A stretch of 64,000 bases of DNA, taken from the NCBI RefSeq assembly GCF_029227915.1, contig NC_079877.1, positions 15,105,851-15,169,850 of the forward strand. Direction: 5' to 3'. The position numbers were made by a program, and so were the translations under genes. Shown piece by piece: positions 21,381 through 33,300 of the stretch. The notes beneath the pieces were generated by a model. That model did no database searches and was not told the origin of the DNA. It saw only the letters and a program-made list of their open reading frames with translations. This DNA comes from Hydractinia symbiolongicarpus (lineage: Eukaryota > Cnidaria > Hydrozoa > Anthoathecata > Hydractiniidae). How positions within the stretch are numbered: the first letter of the stretch is position 1; each line of letters begins with the position of its first letter.

Positions 21381-24300
21381 ATGAAATTTAACATTTCGAA
21401 TGCTTTGTATATATTACTTACACTGGAAATATTCCCGCTGACAGGTTAGTATATCTAACGATACTTCATATTCTGTCAATGTCACTTTGTCCTTTATTGA
21501 CAGGTGGTCATATCAAATTTTGCTATAGTGCTAAAAATAGATGTTTTATAAACTAGTAAGTTGTATAAATATGTGATTATGTAAGTGATAGTGACATAAA
21601 GTGATCATACAATATTGACATACACCCTGTGTAATTTGCAGACCGGAATGTTGGTAATTTGCAGACCGGAATATTTGTAATTTCTTATTTTTATATCTAT
21701 CGCTATATGATGACGTCATAGGTTATTTTGTCACATGTCAATCCAATTTGCCTTCATTGAGTAGTTACTGACATGAATGCGCATAGATACACCAAGAATT
21801 ATTCCATGAGAGCTGCCAAAAACAAGGTTCTCAAATACTAATTTTTCAAACCAAAATTCTGATCGATTTCCATTTTCTCCCTAAAGGAATTCTTTGTGTT
21901 CAAAACACCTGTAAATTTTCCTAATAACATAGTACCTTCCTATATTAATTCTTTTAATGACTAGTACTGAAAATAGTTTTAAAAAAGATAAAAAATCGAA
22001 AACTTCTAAAAAAACATATTTTCTCCAACCATTGTCTCATTATGACCAACTGCCACCAATTAAGTCACAGCACATTGCTGCTTCTTTGTGCCAAGTTTCG
22101 TCACTTAAAACCAAACAGAACAAAAGTTACAGCCCGCGGGCTCTTTATGCCCCCCCCCCCCCCCCCCCATACTTACAAGGGTAAAAAAAAGCCCATGCCA
22201 AATAGGGCTAAATTTCATATCTTTTTGGTCTCTTGTGCTACCAACAGCAAGATTTAACTTTTCATTAGAGTACTTAAGTACTAAGTTGCAGCTTCTTGAC
22301 TCCCTTTTTGTAGGCAAAAAGAGTATGTTAGAGGTTTGTAAGATTCTACTTTTTCAATATTGTATATGCATGTGCTTTGTCTTAGCATGGTATAGTAAGG
22401 TATTAGTGAGTAATAACCTTACTACGCCAAAGCGACGACATTTTGTGACGTTCGCATATTTACTACATTAAATGTGCAAAGTGATTGAATGTTACACCGG
22501 TAAGCAAAAACGAAAATAAATAGAAATGCTGAATATCACCAGGAAAAGAACAAAAAGACAAATAAAACATAAGGGGAACTTAAACGAAACAAGGCCAATA
22601 GAGAAAACATAAATAAATAAAAAAAACATTCACGACATAAATAATAAAAAGAAAACAATAAAATTTTCATTATCGCTTTTACATTCGATTACAGATGAGT
22701 TGCAGCATGACGTACTGTTTTGATTTTGCATCGAGAACAATGATCATGCGTACGCATGTGCACAGGCGAAAAATGTAGTCAAACAACAAACCGCGACGAT
22801 CAAAAATATTAGGTGTAAAAAAAAACTGACTCTAAAATTGGTAATGTCTGCTCTTAACATAGAAGATATTAGTTGAGAAGAAACAAATTCAATTTCATTT
22901 TCAATCTTATATTCCTAAAAGTCTATTAACTAGAATAAAGATACATGCACAACATCATTTTACTTTGCCCGATGATGGGAGAAGGATCTCCCGAAACGTC
23001 GACTACTAAACTATCATTTTCAGGAAATGATAATCTTTCCACAGAAATATGAATACTAAACAGACAAACCGAAATAATATCTTCAATAATAAAGATTTAA
23101 TTTTGCTATGTGGTCCTTTCTTTCTTGCCTTTCAGGATGCGCACGCATATTCGGAACTTTCTAAACATTTGCAACTCATCTATTAAATCATCATATGACA
23201 TTATACTTAAAGCAGCTATTCGGCTTTTAAGGCTACAACGATATGTTAGTAAAAATATAAACTTCTATCAACGTCACAGTGGGCAGACATATGAATACAA
23301 GCGCCACACCCTGGCTTTAGTATGTTGGTAAACTCTGGACCGAAAAGTAAATAGTCACATCAGAAGTACTTTTACTAGAAAAAAAGAATAAAAAATACCA
23401 AACATTTTTGCAATTTGCAAGCATAACTTAAATAAACAGAAAATGAACAGCTCTATCGAACAAAGTAATGGAATATCTTTCAAAGGAGTCAAATATCTTT
23501 CTCTAATTTTCTTGTAATGTTTTTTCTAACTCTGCTATTGAATGTTCCCAGTGGGCACTTCAACGTTGAATCAACGTTGAAAAGACGTTGCTTGCGACGT
23601 TGAAAAGACGTTGATTTTACGTTGCAAATGAAAGTTTTTTTGACGTCTTTTTCCGACGTCTATTCAACGTCGGACATCAACGTCTTTTCAACGTTGAAAC
23701 AACGTCTCGCAACGTCTTTTCAACGTTGAAACAACGTCTCGCAACGTCTTTTCAACGTTGAAACAACGTTGCAGGACGTTGTTTCAACGTTGAAAAGACG
23801 TTGATGTCCGACGTTGAATAGACGTCGGAAAAAGACGTCAAAAAAACTTTCATTTGAAACGTAAAATCAACGTCTTTTCAACGTCGCAAGCTACGTTGAA
23901 ACAACGTCCTGCAACGTCTCTTCAACGTTGAAACAACGTCTCGCTACGTCTTTTAAACATTGAAATAACTTCTCGCAACGTCTTTTCAACGTTGAAAAAA
24001 CGTCTAACAACGTCTAATCAACGTCGTTTGGAAATGCTCTCGCAACCGTTATTCAGCGTCTTTTCAACCTTAAGAAACAGACAAACTTGACCGAATCAAA
24101 TCATAATCGCCATTGTGGCTTCAGTTTTATATGTCCATAGTTTACATGTCCATGTATCTATTCCCTAGCATGATTCCGACGCTTATATTTGTGTTACGTT
24201 ATTTGTACATGGTTATTGCGAAAAAGAAATAAAATCATTTCTACGATATGTCATTTTTTTATTATAAACATCGGCAGTATATACAACTTCTCCGCTGAAA

Positions 24301-27300
24301 ACTTCCTAAATGAAACTTAACGGAGTTTTATAATACAAAATATAAAAACGATATTTCAAGTATTCACAACTGGTACTATGTGAGAATCTCCAGCGTTCCA
24401 ACCCAATGCAAAAAATGTAACGCAGCAATGACGAGGTTGTTAAACGTGCAGTATTTGCAAATTTATAGCTGCGATTTCATGTGCCAGGCACGCCTCCTGA
24501 TAAGGCAGCCTGTTAGTATGCTCAAATCACCTAAAGTGTCAAGCAAAACTGTTGCACCGAAGTCTTTAATCAAGCATTGGTTAGAGAAAAAGTATGTTTT
24601 CTTAATGAAGTCAGAGTTGAATACAAGGGTGTTTGTTAAGGATACCAGATGCGAATAAATACGATCATGATGCTATACTTTATAAAAAGTGTGAAAAGCC
24701 ACCGTCCTCACCAGGTGCAAGAAGTCCAGGAATCGAGGTTGAAAATTACAATAAAAATATAATGAATATTATATTAGCACTGTATTTCCTTAAAAAAAGC
24801 ACCCACTCATGCATATTCCATACTTTTACTAGTCACAAGTCCGATCTCTAGTAGAAACACTAAAAATTGTTGAGCTAAAATCACTTTAACATTTTGCCAT
24901 TCTAATTTTCTGCCACCCAATCAAAATTAATATAAGCTAGAAGAATTTATTACGGCGCTTGAAAAATTTATAATCCTCTCTGATATAAAAGTTGTAAATT
25001 ATTTAAAAATTAATCGATTTAATTTTCTTCGGCATTAGTTCTTCCCGCTCCTCCACATCTATCAGGTGCATATTTAAGGATTGATGCCGTACACGCACGA
25101 ACTTCTCCTTCTGTCGCATTCTTTTGATGTTTGATAACAGTTTCTACAACGTAACAAAATTCTTATCACATATTGATGGAGGTAGTTTACAGTACAACAG
25201 CTGGACAAATAGATTTCCTCAGATTAATGTGTATTTTTCCCCCTGAACGTCGACCCCTCGAAATGGCGGGAAAAACTTAATACAAACTTGTCGGTTTGGA
25301 TTAGCACTTTAATAAGAGCTATTGTATTTATTTGTACATATTTTAACCGACAATAAATAAATTAACAACAACAAACTAAAACGCTTACAAGCACATATAT
25401 AAATTGAATATTAGGAATAGGATTTTTTTACTAACCGACAACAGCTTTATATAAGTTCATCCTTGCAAACCCAACCTTTTCACTTTTTCCCTTCCCTTTC
25501 ATGTTGAGTGCCGACATTACTTCATTATTCATGATTCTATAATGAAAGTGGAATAAAAGTAAAACAATCGACATCGTAAGCGCATTTAATATATAGTTGC
25601 GAGTCCATTAGGCTGCGGGGCCGCATTCCGTAAACTATTCATTCAATTAAATAATTCTTGGACCTCGTGCACGATTTTTTTATGGAGAAGATGAAACGAA
25701 GCATGTGGGCACAACAAAGTGATTTTCCACTACCACTGTAAACTACACAACAAAGGTTAGTACATTTTAAATTCTCTAAGGGGTACTTATGCTTTGACTC
25801 ACTTTAACAGAACATTTTTCACATTTTCGCGAATTTTTGAGCCACCAACTCTTGATAACTGGGATAGCTGTAAAATGAAACATATATCAATAAATATATT
25901 TCTAGCTACAGGTGCACACAAACACAAAAGTAGAAAAGTAGTATTTAGCTAGCTATAGTTGTTTCCAGGAGGGACAACAAAGGCAGTTCTTTAAGCTGTG
26001 TTCACACTTCATTAGAAGTGTAAGAATTCTCAGATCCAGGTTAACATTATCAAATTTTGAAAAAGAAAACAAGGAACTTTTGAGAAAAATGAGTGGCATA
26101 TTTGGATTTATCAGCAAAAATTATATAACATAGGAAATTTAGAATACCAAGAGATTATTAGAACAGGATTTATTGTAATTTAAAGTTTTTAAATTTTATA
26201 AGAGTTAAAAAATTTCACTGCAGTTAATTTGTGTGGTCATTTCTTCATACAACATCAAAAGTTTGGCAGTTGTACTTAGTGTATAAACTTGAAAATTTGC
26301 ATGTTTCCATAAATTTTGATGCTGAATTTAAATATGTTGGTCATTTTTGTTAAAAATGATCAGAAAATTCCAAGCATGTTAACCCGGATCCGAGAATAAG
26401 TGAACATGCTGTCAGGCTAAATAGTGTGTTTCATGTATCCTTTGGGAAAAAATGAATGTAAATGTTTAACTGACCAATCTATCATAGTTTGACTTGTCTT
26501 TTAATGTCTCCTCAAACTCTATTAGCTCTTGAACACTCTTTAGCAGTTCAAATGGCTCCTGTGGTTGAGCTGTGTCCGGCTCTGCTGCTTTTTCATTTTG
26601 TCTTCCCAACAAATTCCTGATATCGGTTAGGAGATACAATACCCTCTTCTGAAACTCTAAATCATAATTGGATTTTTTATTTACTAAATATATATATACC
26701 ATGTATTTCAGTGGGATATTTTAAACATATCTATTTTATTGAATCCTGCTTTGTAATTACAACTTACTTCCTGTCGACATAGGAAAGGGATCGTTTCCAG
26801 AACTTCCACCTGCATTCTGTGATCCAGATGGTGTTTGTCTTACTGGACTGACATGCTTCCTCTTTAAACTATTTGGTGGTGTATGTGTTGGTGTTGTGTT
26901 TTGATGTTGTATCAATGGTCTGACTTCTGGTGACATGATGGATGAGTCTGTAAGCACATAAAAAAGGTATTTAATATCAATGTTGTATTAAGGGTATAAA
27001 AAAGTGCGAGAATAAAAGCGTGCAAAATAAAAAAGTGTGAAACTTGTTATCCCATGAAAACACTAAAATCGCACTTCCTAAAAATGTTGCCGATTAACAC
27101 TAATTAATTCCGCCCTAATCTAAAAAAATTGAGGGACTAAAATTAATCCCACACTTTTTTTATTTTCACACTTTATACCCTTAAGGTATATAATATGCCT
27201 TATGTACTAATCTTTGTGCATATTAAATTCCACATATTTGTGCTTAAAGAATGTACATGTATATACAAATAAGAAATCTGTTTTGAACATTTTGTAAAAA

Positions 27301-30300
27301 AATTATGTAAGCACTTACCAGAGTCTTGAGCATCATCTTCTATATGTCGATATGTCATTGGTGGTTCACTTGGTATTGGTTTTTCTAAAAGTTTTCATTT
27401 TTGCATAAAAAAATCATAGCAACAGTGCTTTTCAAAAATAAATGTTTGAAAACTTTGAACATTTCGAAATACACAAAGTAAAAACGTAACAAGCTTTTAC
27501 GAATTGCATAAAAATTGCATAAAAATTTCTGGAATACAAAATTAATCATACTTTTTGTAAACAATACATCACAAGACGGCGAGCTTTGTTTTTTTGTGAT
27601 GACTTCTTCGTCATCCGTTTCTGTGAAATCAAACTCCTCACATAGTTTTCTATCTGTAAAGATAATATATAATGGTTCTGATACATGATTAGTTTTTTTT
27701 AAAGTTGTATTTGACTAATTAATTGAAGTAAAGCCACTTAGCATCGTACCTCCTGTAATTTTAACTCGGACTAGTGGAAATTTGTGCCATAATGCTGTAG
27801 GTTCTTTTAATTCTGCAGCTGCCTTCTCGACATTCAAAAAACTTGGCCAGTAGACTAAATTATTTTTTATCCAAACTGTTGGTATTGTACCTTCTTCTTC
27901 TTGTTTGTTTTCCAACCATATTGCTCGGCTCCAACTCATTTTATTCAAATATAGCTAATATAAAACAATGGTTACTCAAGGGAATTAAGGATTTAAATAT
28001 TGACTTAACATGACAAGATCAAATACCGGATTGTAAGACTGTCGAATGAGGCATGAAGTTGGCTGATAGAAAATCTCAATCTTTTTCCAGCTCTTTGCAA
28101 TAATTACAAGTTTAATAACTAAGTTTTAACCTAATTTGTATATATACATAATACTAGTGGTGTGTGCAGGTCTCTGGTATAAAGCAAGTAGTGATCACCA
28201 AGTTAATTTTCTTATTTTTGTTATAATTTTAGTGTAAGAATTGTAATTTATCAAGCAAGCAAGCACTCTATTTTTTAATAGAATTCCACAGGTGCACAAA
28301 ATGTATTGAAGGAACCTTCAAGCAGACAATACAATCATAAGTTTTCAATCCTCTACGTTTATTTATCAGCATTTTCACTTCTGCATAGTTATGAATGTCT
28401 TTCAAGTACTTAAATGTCACAATTTTTTGCGAATCGATCGAGTTCAGATATTTCGCGGGATTAAATTTTAGTCAATATGCCTTTTTCATGAAAAGTTGGA
28501 TTTTTTAAGTCAAAACAAATTAAAAGAATTTACATGGGCTTTGGAACAAAACATGAAGCTTTTTAAATATGATGATTTATAACTAAGAATTACTAAATAC
28601 TTGATATTTAGCTTCAGCTATATATTTTTTTGTCACAATGTTTTCGAATAGATTGCTATAAATGCTTGCATATGCCAGGCACGCCCTCTTATAAGGCAGC
28701 CTGTTAGCATGCTCCAACCACCTGTATGTGTCAAGCATAACTGGTGCACATGAAAGCAAAATAGCAAAAATTTTAAATGGTTATTGAATCAAAAGTTATA
28801 TCTTCAAATAGATTGCTATAAGTATGCTTGCATGTGCCAGGCACGCCCTCTTATAAGGCAGCCTGTCAGCATGCTCCAACCACCTGAAAGTGTCAAGCAT
28901 AACTGGTGCACACCAAAGCAAAAAAGTGATGTTTGCTTCTAGTAAGTCGATGGAATTAGTTTAACTTAAATTTAAACTTAAAAATATATAAAGAGGTTTA
29001 ACATTGAATATCAGTTATTAATAAATATATATCCTAATTAACATCATGATGTAGTGGAAATAATGCTAAACCTTTCTCCGTTACAATATTTACCACTTTC
29101 CTTTTCAGCTCTGTCATTGGTATTTCCATCCGTCTCAACAATCGCATTTTGTTTTGTGGAATAAGGCAAATATCTAATTTCATTGAGTCACAAGGTGAAT
29201 GAAATAAGCTTTCAGTGATCTCGTTAGCTGCTACATCACATATTACACTTTCATTCATAATTTCCTTTATAAATATGTAACTACCATTTTTCAATAAAAA
29301 ACAATTATCTCTATTTCGACTTGACATCACTGTTTTTAGCACTTTTTTTGAATATTTTGTTCCACAATTTTCAAGCTCAGTAATACGTTTGACTACTTGT
29401 ACTGTAGGATTTTGTGAATTACGAACAAATTTTTTTAGAATTTGCAAGTAATTTTCAAATGGAAAGCACGACATGGCATCTAAGGGCAAGTTGAATTTCT
29501 CGACGTCAGATGATAGATGAATTAAATTATGCACGTTGTATGAGCAGAAATAATTTCCATAAAATTCTTGTGAATTTGTCACAAAATATTCCAGAAGTTG
29601 ATGAGCATAATTCAAGTAAGCAGACCTGATACCACCATTAGATTCCAACATGATTTTGATAGCAATTGATAATGATAGGAAATGAGTAAAGGCTTCCTTT
29701 GACAATATACCTTTTAATACAATTGGCCCTGTGAATAGTAAGAATTGTCTAAATTCTGTGGCCTTCCATCTGCAGAATTCGTTCAGTGATCGTGGTTGAC
29801 GAACAAATTCAGATGGAAGTGTACCATTTAGCTGAACCAACTTGCTGGAAATTAACGTTATTTGATTTCTGGATAATTTGCATAGTCTTGGACCATCTTT
29901 AATCAGGAAATTCAGTAGACGTTTAACGACCCCTAGACATACCAAATGCATGTAATCTAAAACAAAGTCTGTAACACAACATATGTTATATATACTGTAT
30001 CAGGGGGCTTAATTTGAGCTGGTGTTTTTTGTACTCATATTTTAGAAAACCAGCGTCAGTACGGGGATTTTTATCAATGTCATTAAAGATTATCCGACCT
30101 TCGATATACTCTCCAGCAACAGTACAACGTTCACAACCGTCGTATCCTGTATGGCCTTTTATGCCTTTTAAAAATTGCCTTGCTGGGGCGTCGCAAGTGA
30201 AAAAGTGCAAAGCCACTCGTACATCAATATCATTTACGATCATGGTATCACTTCGAAGTTTATGCAGCTCTTCCAGAAATTCATGGCAAAAGTATTCAAC

Positions 30301-33300
30301 AGGTGTTGGTTTGCTATTGCCACAAAAAAGTGCTATCACAAATGGTGTTGCATATTCAAATTGACCTAGAATTGGCCAAAATTGGGTGCTTGATGACTTA
30401 TATAAAGGTATTCCATCTATATTTATTGCAAGCTTGATATATTCTGTTACGGTGATGTTCGGATTGTTAAGAAGCATTCGTCTTATTCCATTTTCTATGC
30501 CCAAGTAAACATATTTTCCCGCACAGATTGAATCTGTGTTCACGTTTCTTGGTGTCTTGAGAAGAGTGCGACTATCTTTTGGGAGAGTATGCCCATTTTT
30601 TCTCAAGATGTCCAAAAGTTCATTAACAGAATTTCTTGTAACTCTATTTCGCACTGCCCATGACGCAAGTTCTTCCGATAATGTGATGTTTCCCATTGCA
30701 TCACTTAACCACTCTTCATCACTACTACTGCCACTGTCATTTACAGTATCAGTTGAGTCAATATCACAGTCCATGCTACATGAATTGCTTTCAATGTAAC
30801 ACTCTTCAAAAATTTGATTTCCCCCTTCCCTGTGAGTTTCAACTGCATCATCGCTATCACTGCTTCTTGCAAGTTTGTTCACTTCAGCAATATTTTTTCT
30901 GTATCTTTTCAAATATGCCATGACACTAAAAAATATTTTATAATGATAAAACGTTTTTATATCATTTGATACCTAAGGGCAGAGATTTTGGTAGAATGAA
31001 AATTTGGCGGTGCCTGCCAAATTAAATTCCCCGCCAAAATTAACTTTTTCGCCATCCGCCAATTTTTTCGTGTTGCTACTGTACAAGAGGATTTCAATGG
31101 ACATGCTTTTAGTATTGACGACGAATGACTTTTTTTTTATCTAAAGTTGATGGTTATTAATGTAAACAAGATGCAGGCGCTGCATAAACTATCTCGCTAT
31201 TAAAAATGCACAACTATGAAACATCGACAATGCGACCCAATTCTACAATTTCTGCTAACAAAAAATACAGCCTATCATTCATGGTTACAGTGGCGCGATT
31301 GAAACGTTTATGGTCTTAAACGGCATTTAGGTGACAAAAAATTAACACTTTGATGTCACTATCATGTTCAGTATACCTTTTTTGTTAACTGTGCCAAATG
31401 TTGTCGAAAATAAAGTAGTTTTAATTTTTGGGCTAATTTTGGCCTAAAATGACATTTAGGTGACAAAAAATCCAAATTTTGAAGTTACCATCATGTTCAG
31501 CATACTTTTCTTGTTAATTGAGCCAAATTTTGTCGAAAATAAAGTAGTTTTAATTTTTGGGCAAATTTTGGCCTAAAATGACATTTAGATGACAAGAAAT
31601 CCAAATTTTGATGTCACCATCATGTTCAGCATACTTTTCTTATTAACTGAGCCAAATTTTGTCGAAAGTAAAGTAGTTTTAATTTTCGGACCAATTTTGG
31701 CCTAAAATGACATTTAGGTGACAAAAAATCAAAATTTTGATGTCACCATTATGTTCAGCATACTTTATTTGTTAACTGTGCCAAATTTGGTCGAAAATGA
31801 AGTAGTTTTAATTTTCAGACCAATTTTGGCCTAAAATGACATTTAGGTGACAAAAAATCAAAATTTTGATGTCACCATTATGTTCAGCATACTTTTTTTG
31901 TTAACTGTGCCAAATTTTGTCGAAAACAAATACCAATTTTGGTCTGAAACGTCATTTAGATGACTTCTAAGTACTTAGAGAGTTTAGGTACGAAGTTTAA
32001 ATCTGTGACGTTGCAATTGACCATTTGGGACATGTTAGCCAGTTACGAGTTGGAAACCAATACTATCCTCGCAGGCGAGATAGTAAAAACTAATGTTGTC
32101 ACATGATTTACAAAGAAACAAACAATCTTTCATATTTTTAATGAGTTTTACGTTATCCGTCAAATTAAATTCCCGCCAAAATTAATAAATTTTGTTCTCC
32201 GCCAAATTTAATTTTTTTTGTTATCTGCCAAATTTTCTTCCCGCCAAAATTTTTGGATTGCAAGTATGTGTAATGTACTGTAAAATAATAAAAAAAGCTG
32301 GAAATACAAAATAACAATACCAGGCTGGAACATTAAAAAAGTAAGACCACCTCAGCCTGGGCATTATATCCATTAAATATTTTTTGAGAAATCTAGCTAG
32401 CATTGTTTTTTTAGAGATAAGTCTCTGGAAATAAATTTTTCTTACATTCTGAAGAATCCCCATCTCTCTTGTACTGAAATGTCGACTTGTTGACATGCAG
32501 ACAAATAACATCACTTCGGCAATTTTTTGCCGACATGGAAAAATTTGATTTAAAATAATTTAGGGTCAAACGATTTATTTCTAGAATGTGTCAAATAAAT
32601 ATGCGTGAAAATTTTAGCTAACTTTTTCTTTCTTTAGATTCTGCTACGAATGCTACCGAAGCAAAGTTTACGAATTAGCATATGCTGTACAGAAATACTT
32701 TACTCACGTCTGTGGTTCTTCGCCCTTTTCGCCTTGTGAGTTGATACGAACTTCTTAGGGGCTTAGGCGCGAATTTCCTCATCGAAAGTTTCCCGCCAAT
32801 GACTAGGAGGGATATTACATGCGACAAAGTAAAGGTTTAAATATGTGAAAGCGAAGTAAATAAACAGTTATTATTGTATTATAAATTATAATTTGACAAA
32901 ATGGATTGTATTTTAAATGTCTCACATCCATAATACAAGTTGAAATATTTGTTTCTCTCAAAATACGAGGACAAAAAACCCCCTGATAAATATTACAAAA
33001 AATAAATCGAACGTTTGGTACGCTCTGTTGAAAAAAAATCTTTGCAGGCCAGTGTGAGACGAACTAAAACAAATAAGATTTGAACGGAACAGATTCTCGG
33101 TAAAAAGTTAATTTGGTGCAACGTTGAATAAACGTCGATAAGACGTCGGTTGAATCAACGTTGCAGTGCAACGTTGAATAAACGTCGATAAGACGTCGGT
33201 TGAATCAACGTTGCGGGTGCGACGTTGAATAGACGTCGGTTGAATCAACGTTGCGGGAGTGACGTTGAATAAACGTCGATAAGACGTCGGTTGAATCAAC

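Noticed and set aside
22105-22317. Proline- or glycine-rich small proteins around 22.1 kb
   Set aside because: Created by the 19-base C tract; frames on both strands are equally open.
23547-24060. CRISPR-like appearance of repeated palindromic units
   Set aside because: Units overlap, lack unique spacers of constant length, and lie at the end of a eukaryotic transposon.
24380-24851. Two overlapping plus-strand ORFs of 92 and 72 codons
   Set aside because: They run through the structured ~95-bp repeat and show no domain or splice context.
25640-25745. Alternative last exon of the DUF4806 gene starting at TTTACAG before GGTAGTGGAAAATC
   Set aside because: The exon at 25536-25436 followed by 25143-25019 gives the conserved DUF4806 C-terminus in frame, whereas this reading leaves the family pattern after a few residues.
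29952-29985. Intron between the two transposase frames
   Set aside because: Phases of the available GT and AG sites do not produce a continuous frame into the DYMHLV motif, and the second frame is open across the supposed intron.
30014-30923. Plus-strand ORFs of 64-116 codons opposite the transposase
   Set aside because: Shadows of the minus-strand transposase coding sequence; no domains of their own.
33108-33299. 63-codon minus-strand ORF with repeated STD/RRL peptides
   Set aside because: It is the subterminal CAACGTTGAA array of the transposon read in frame.
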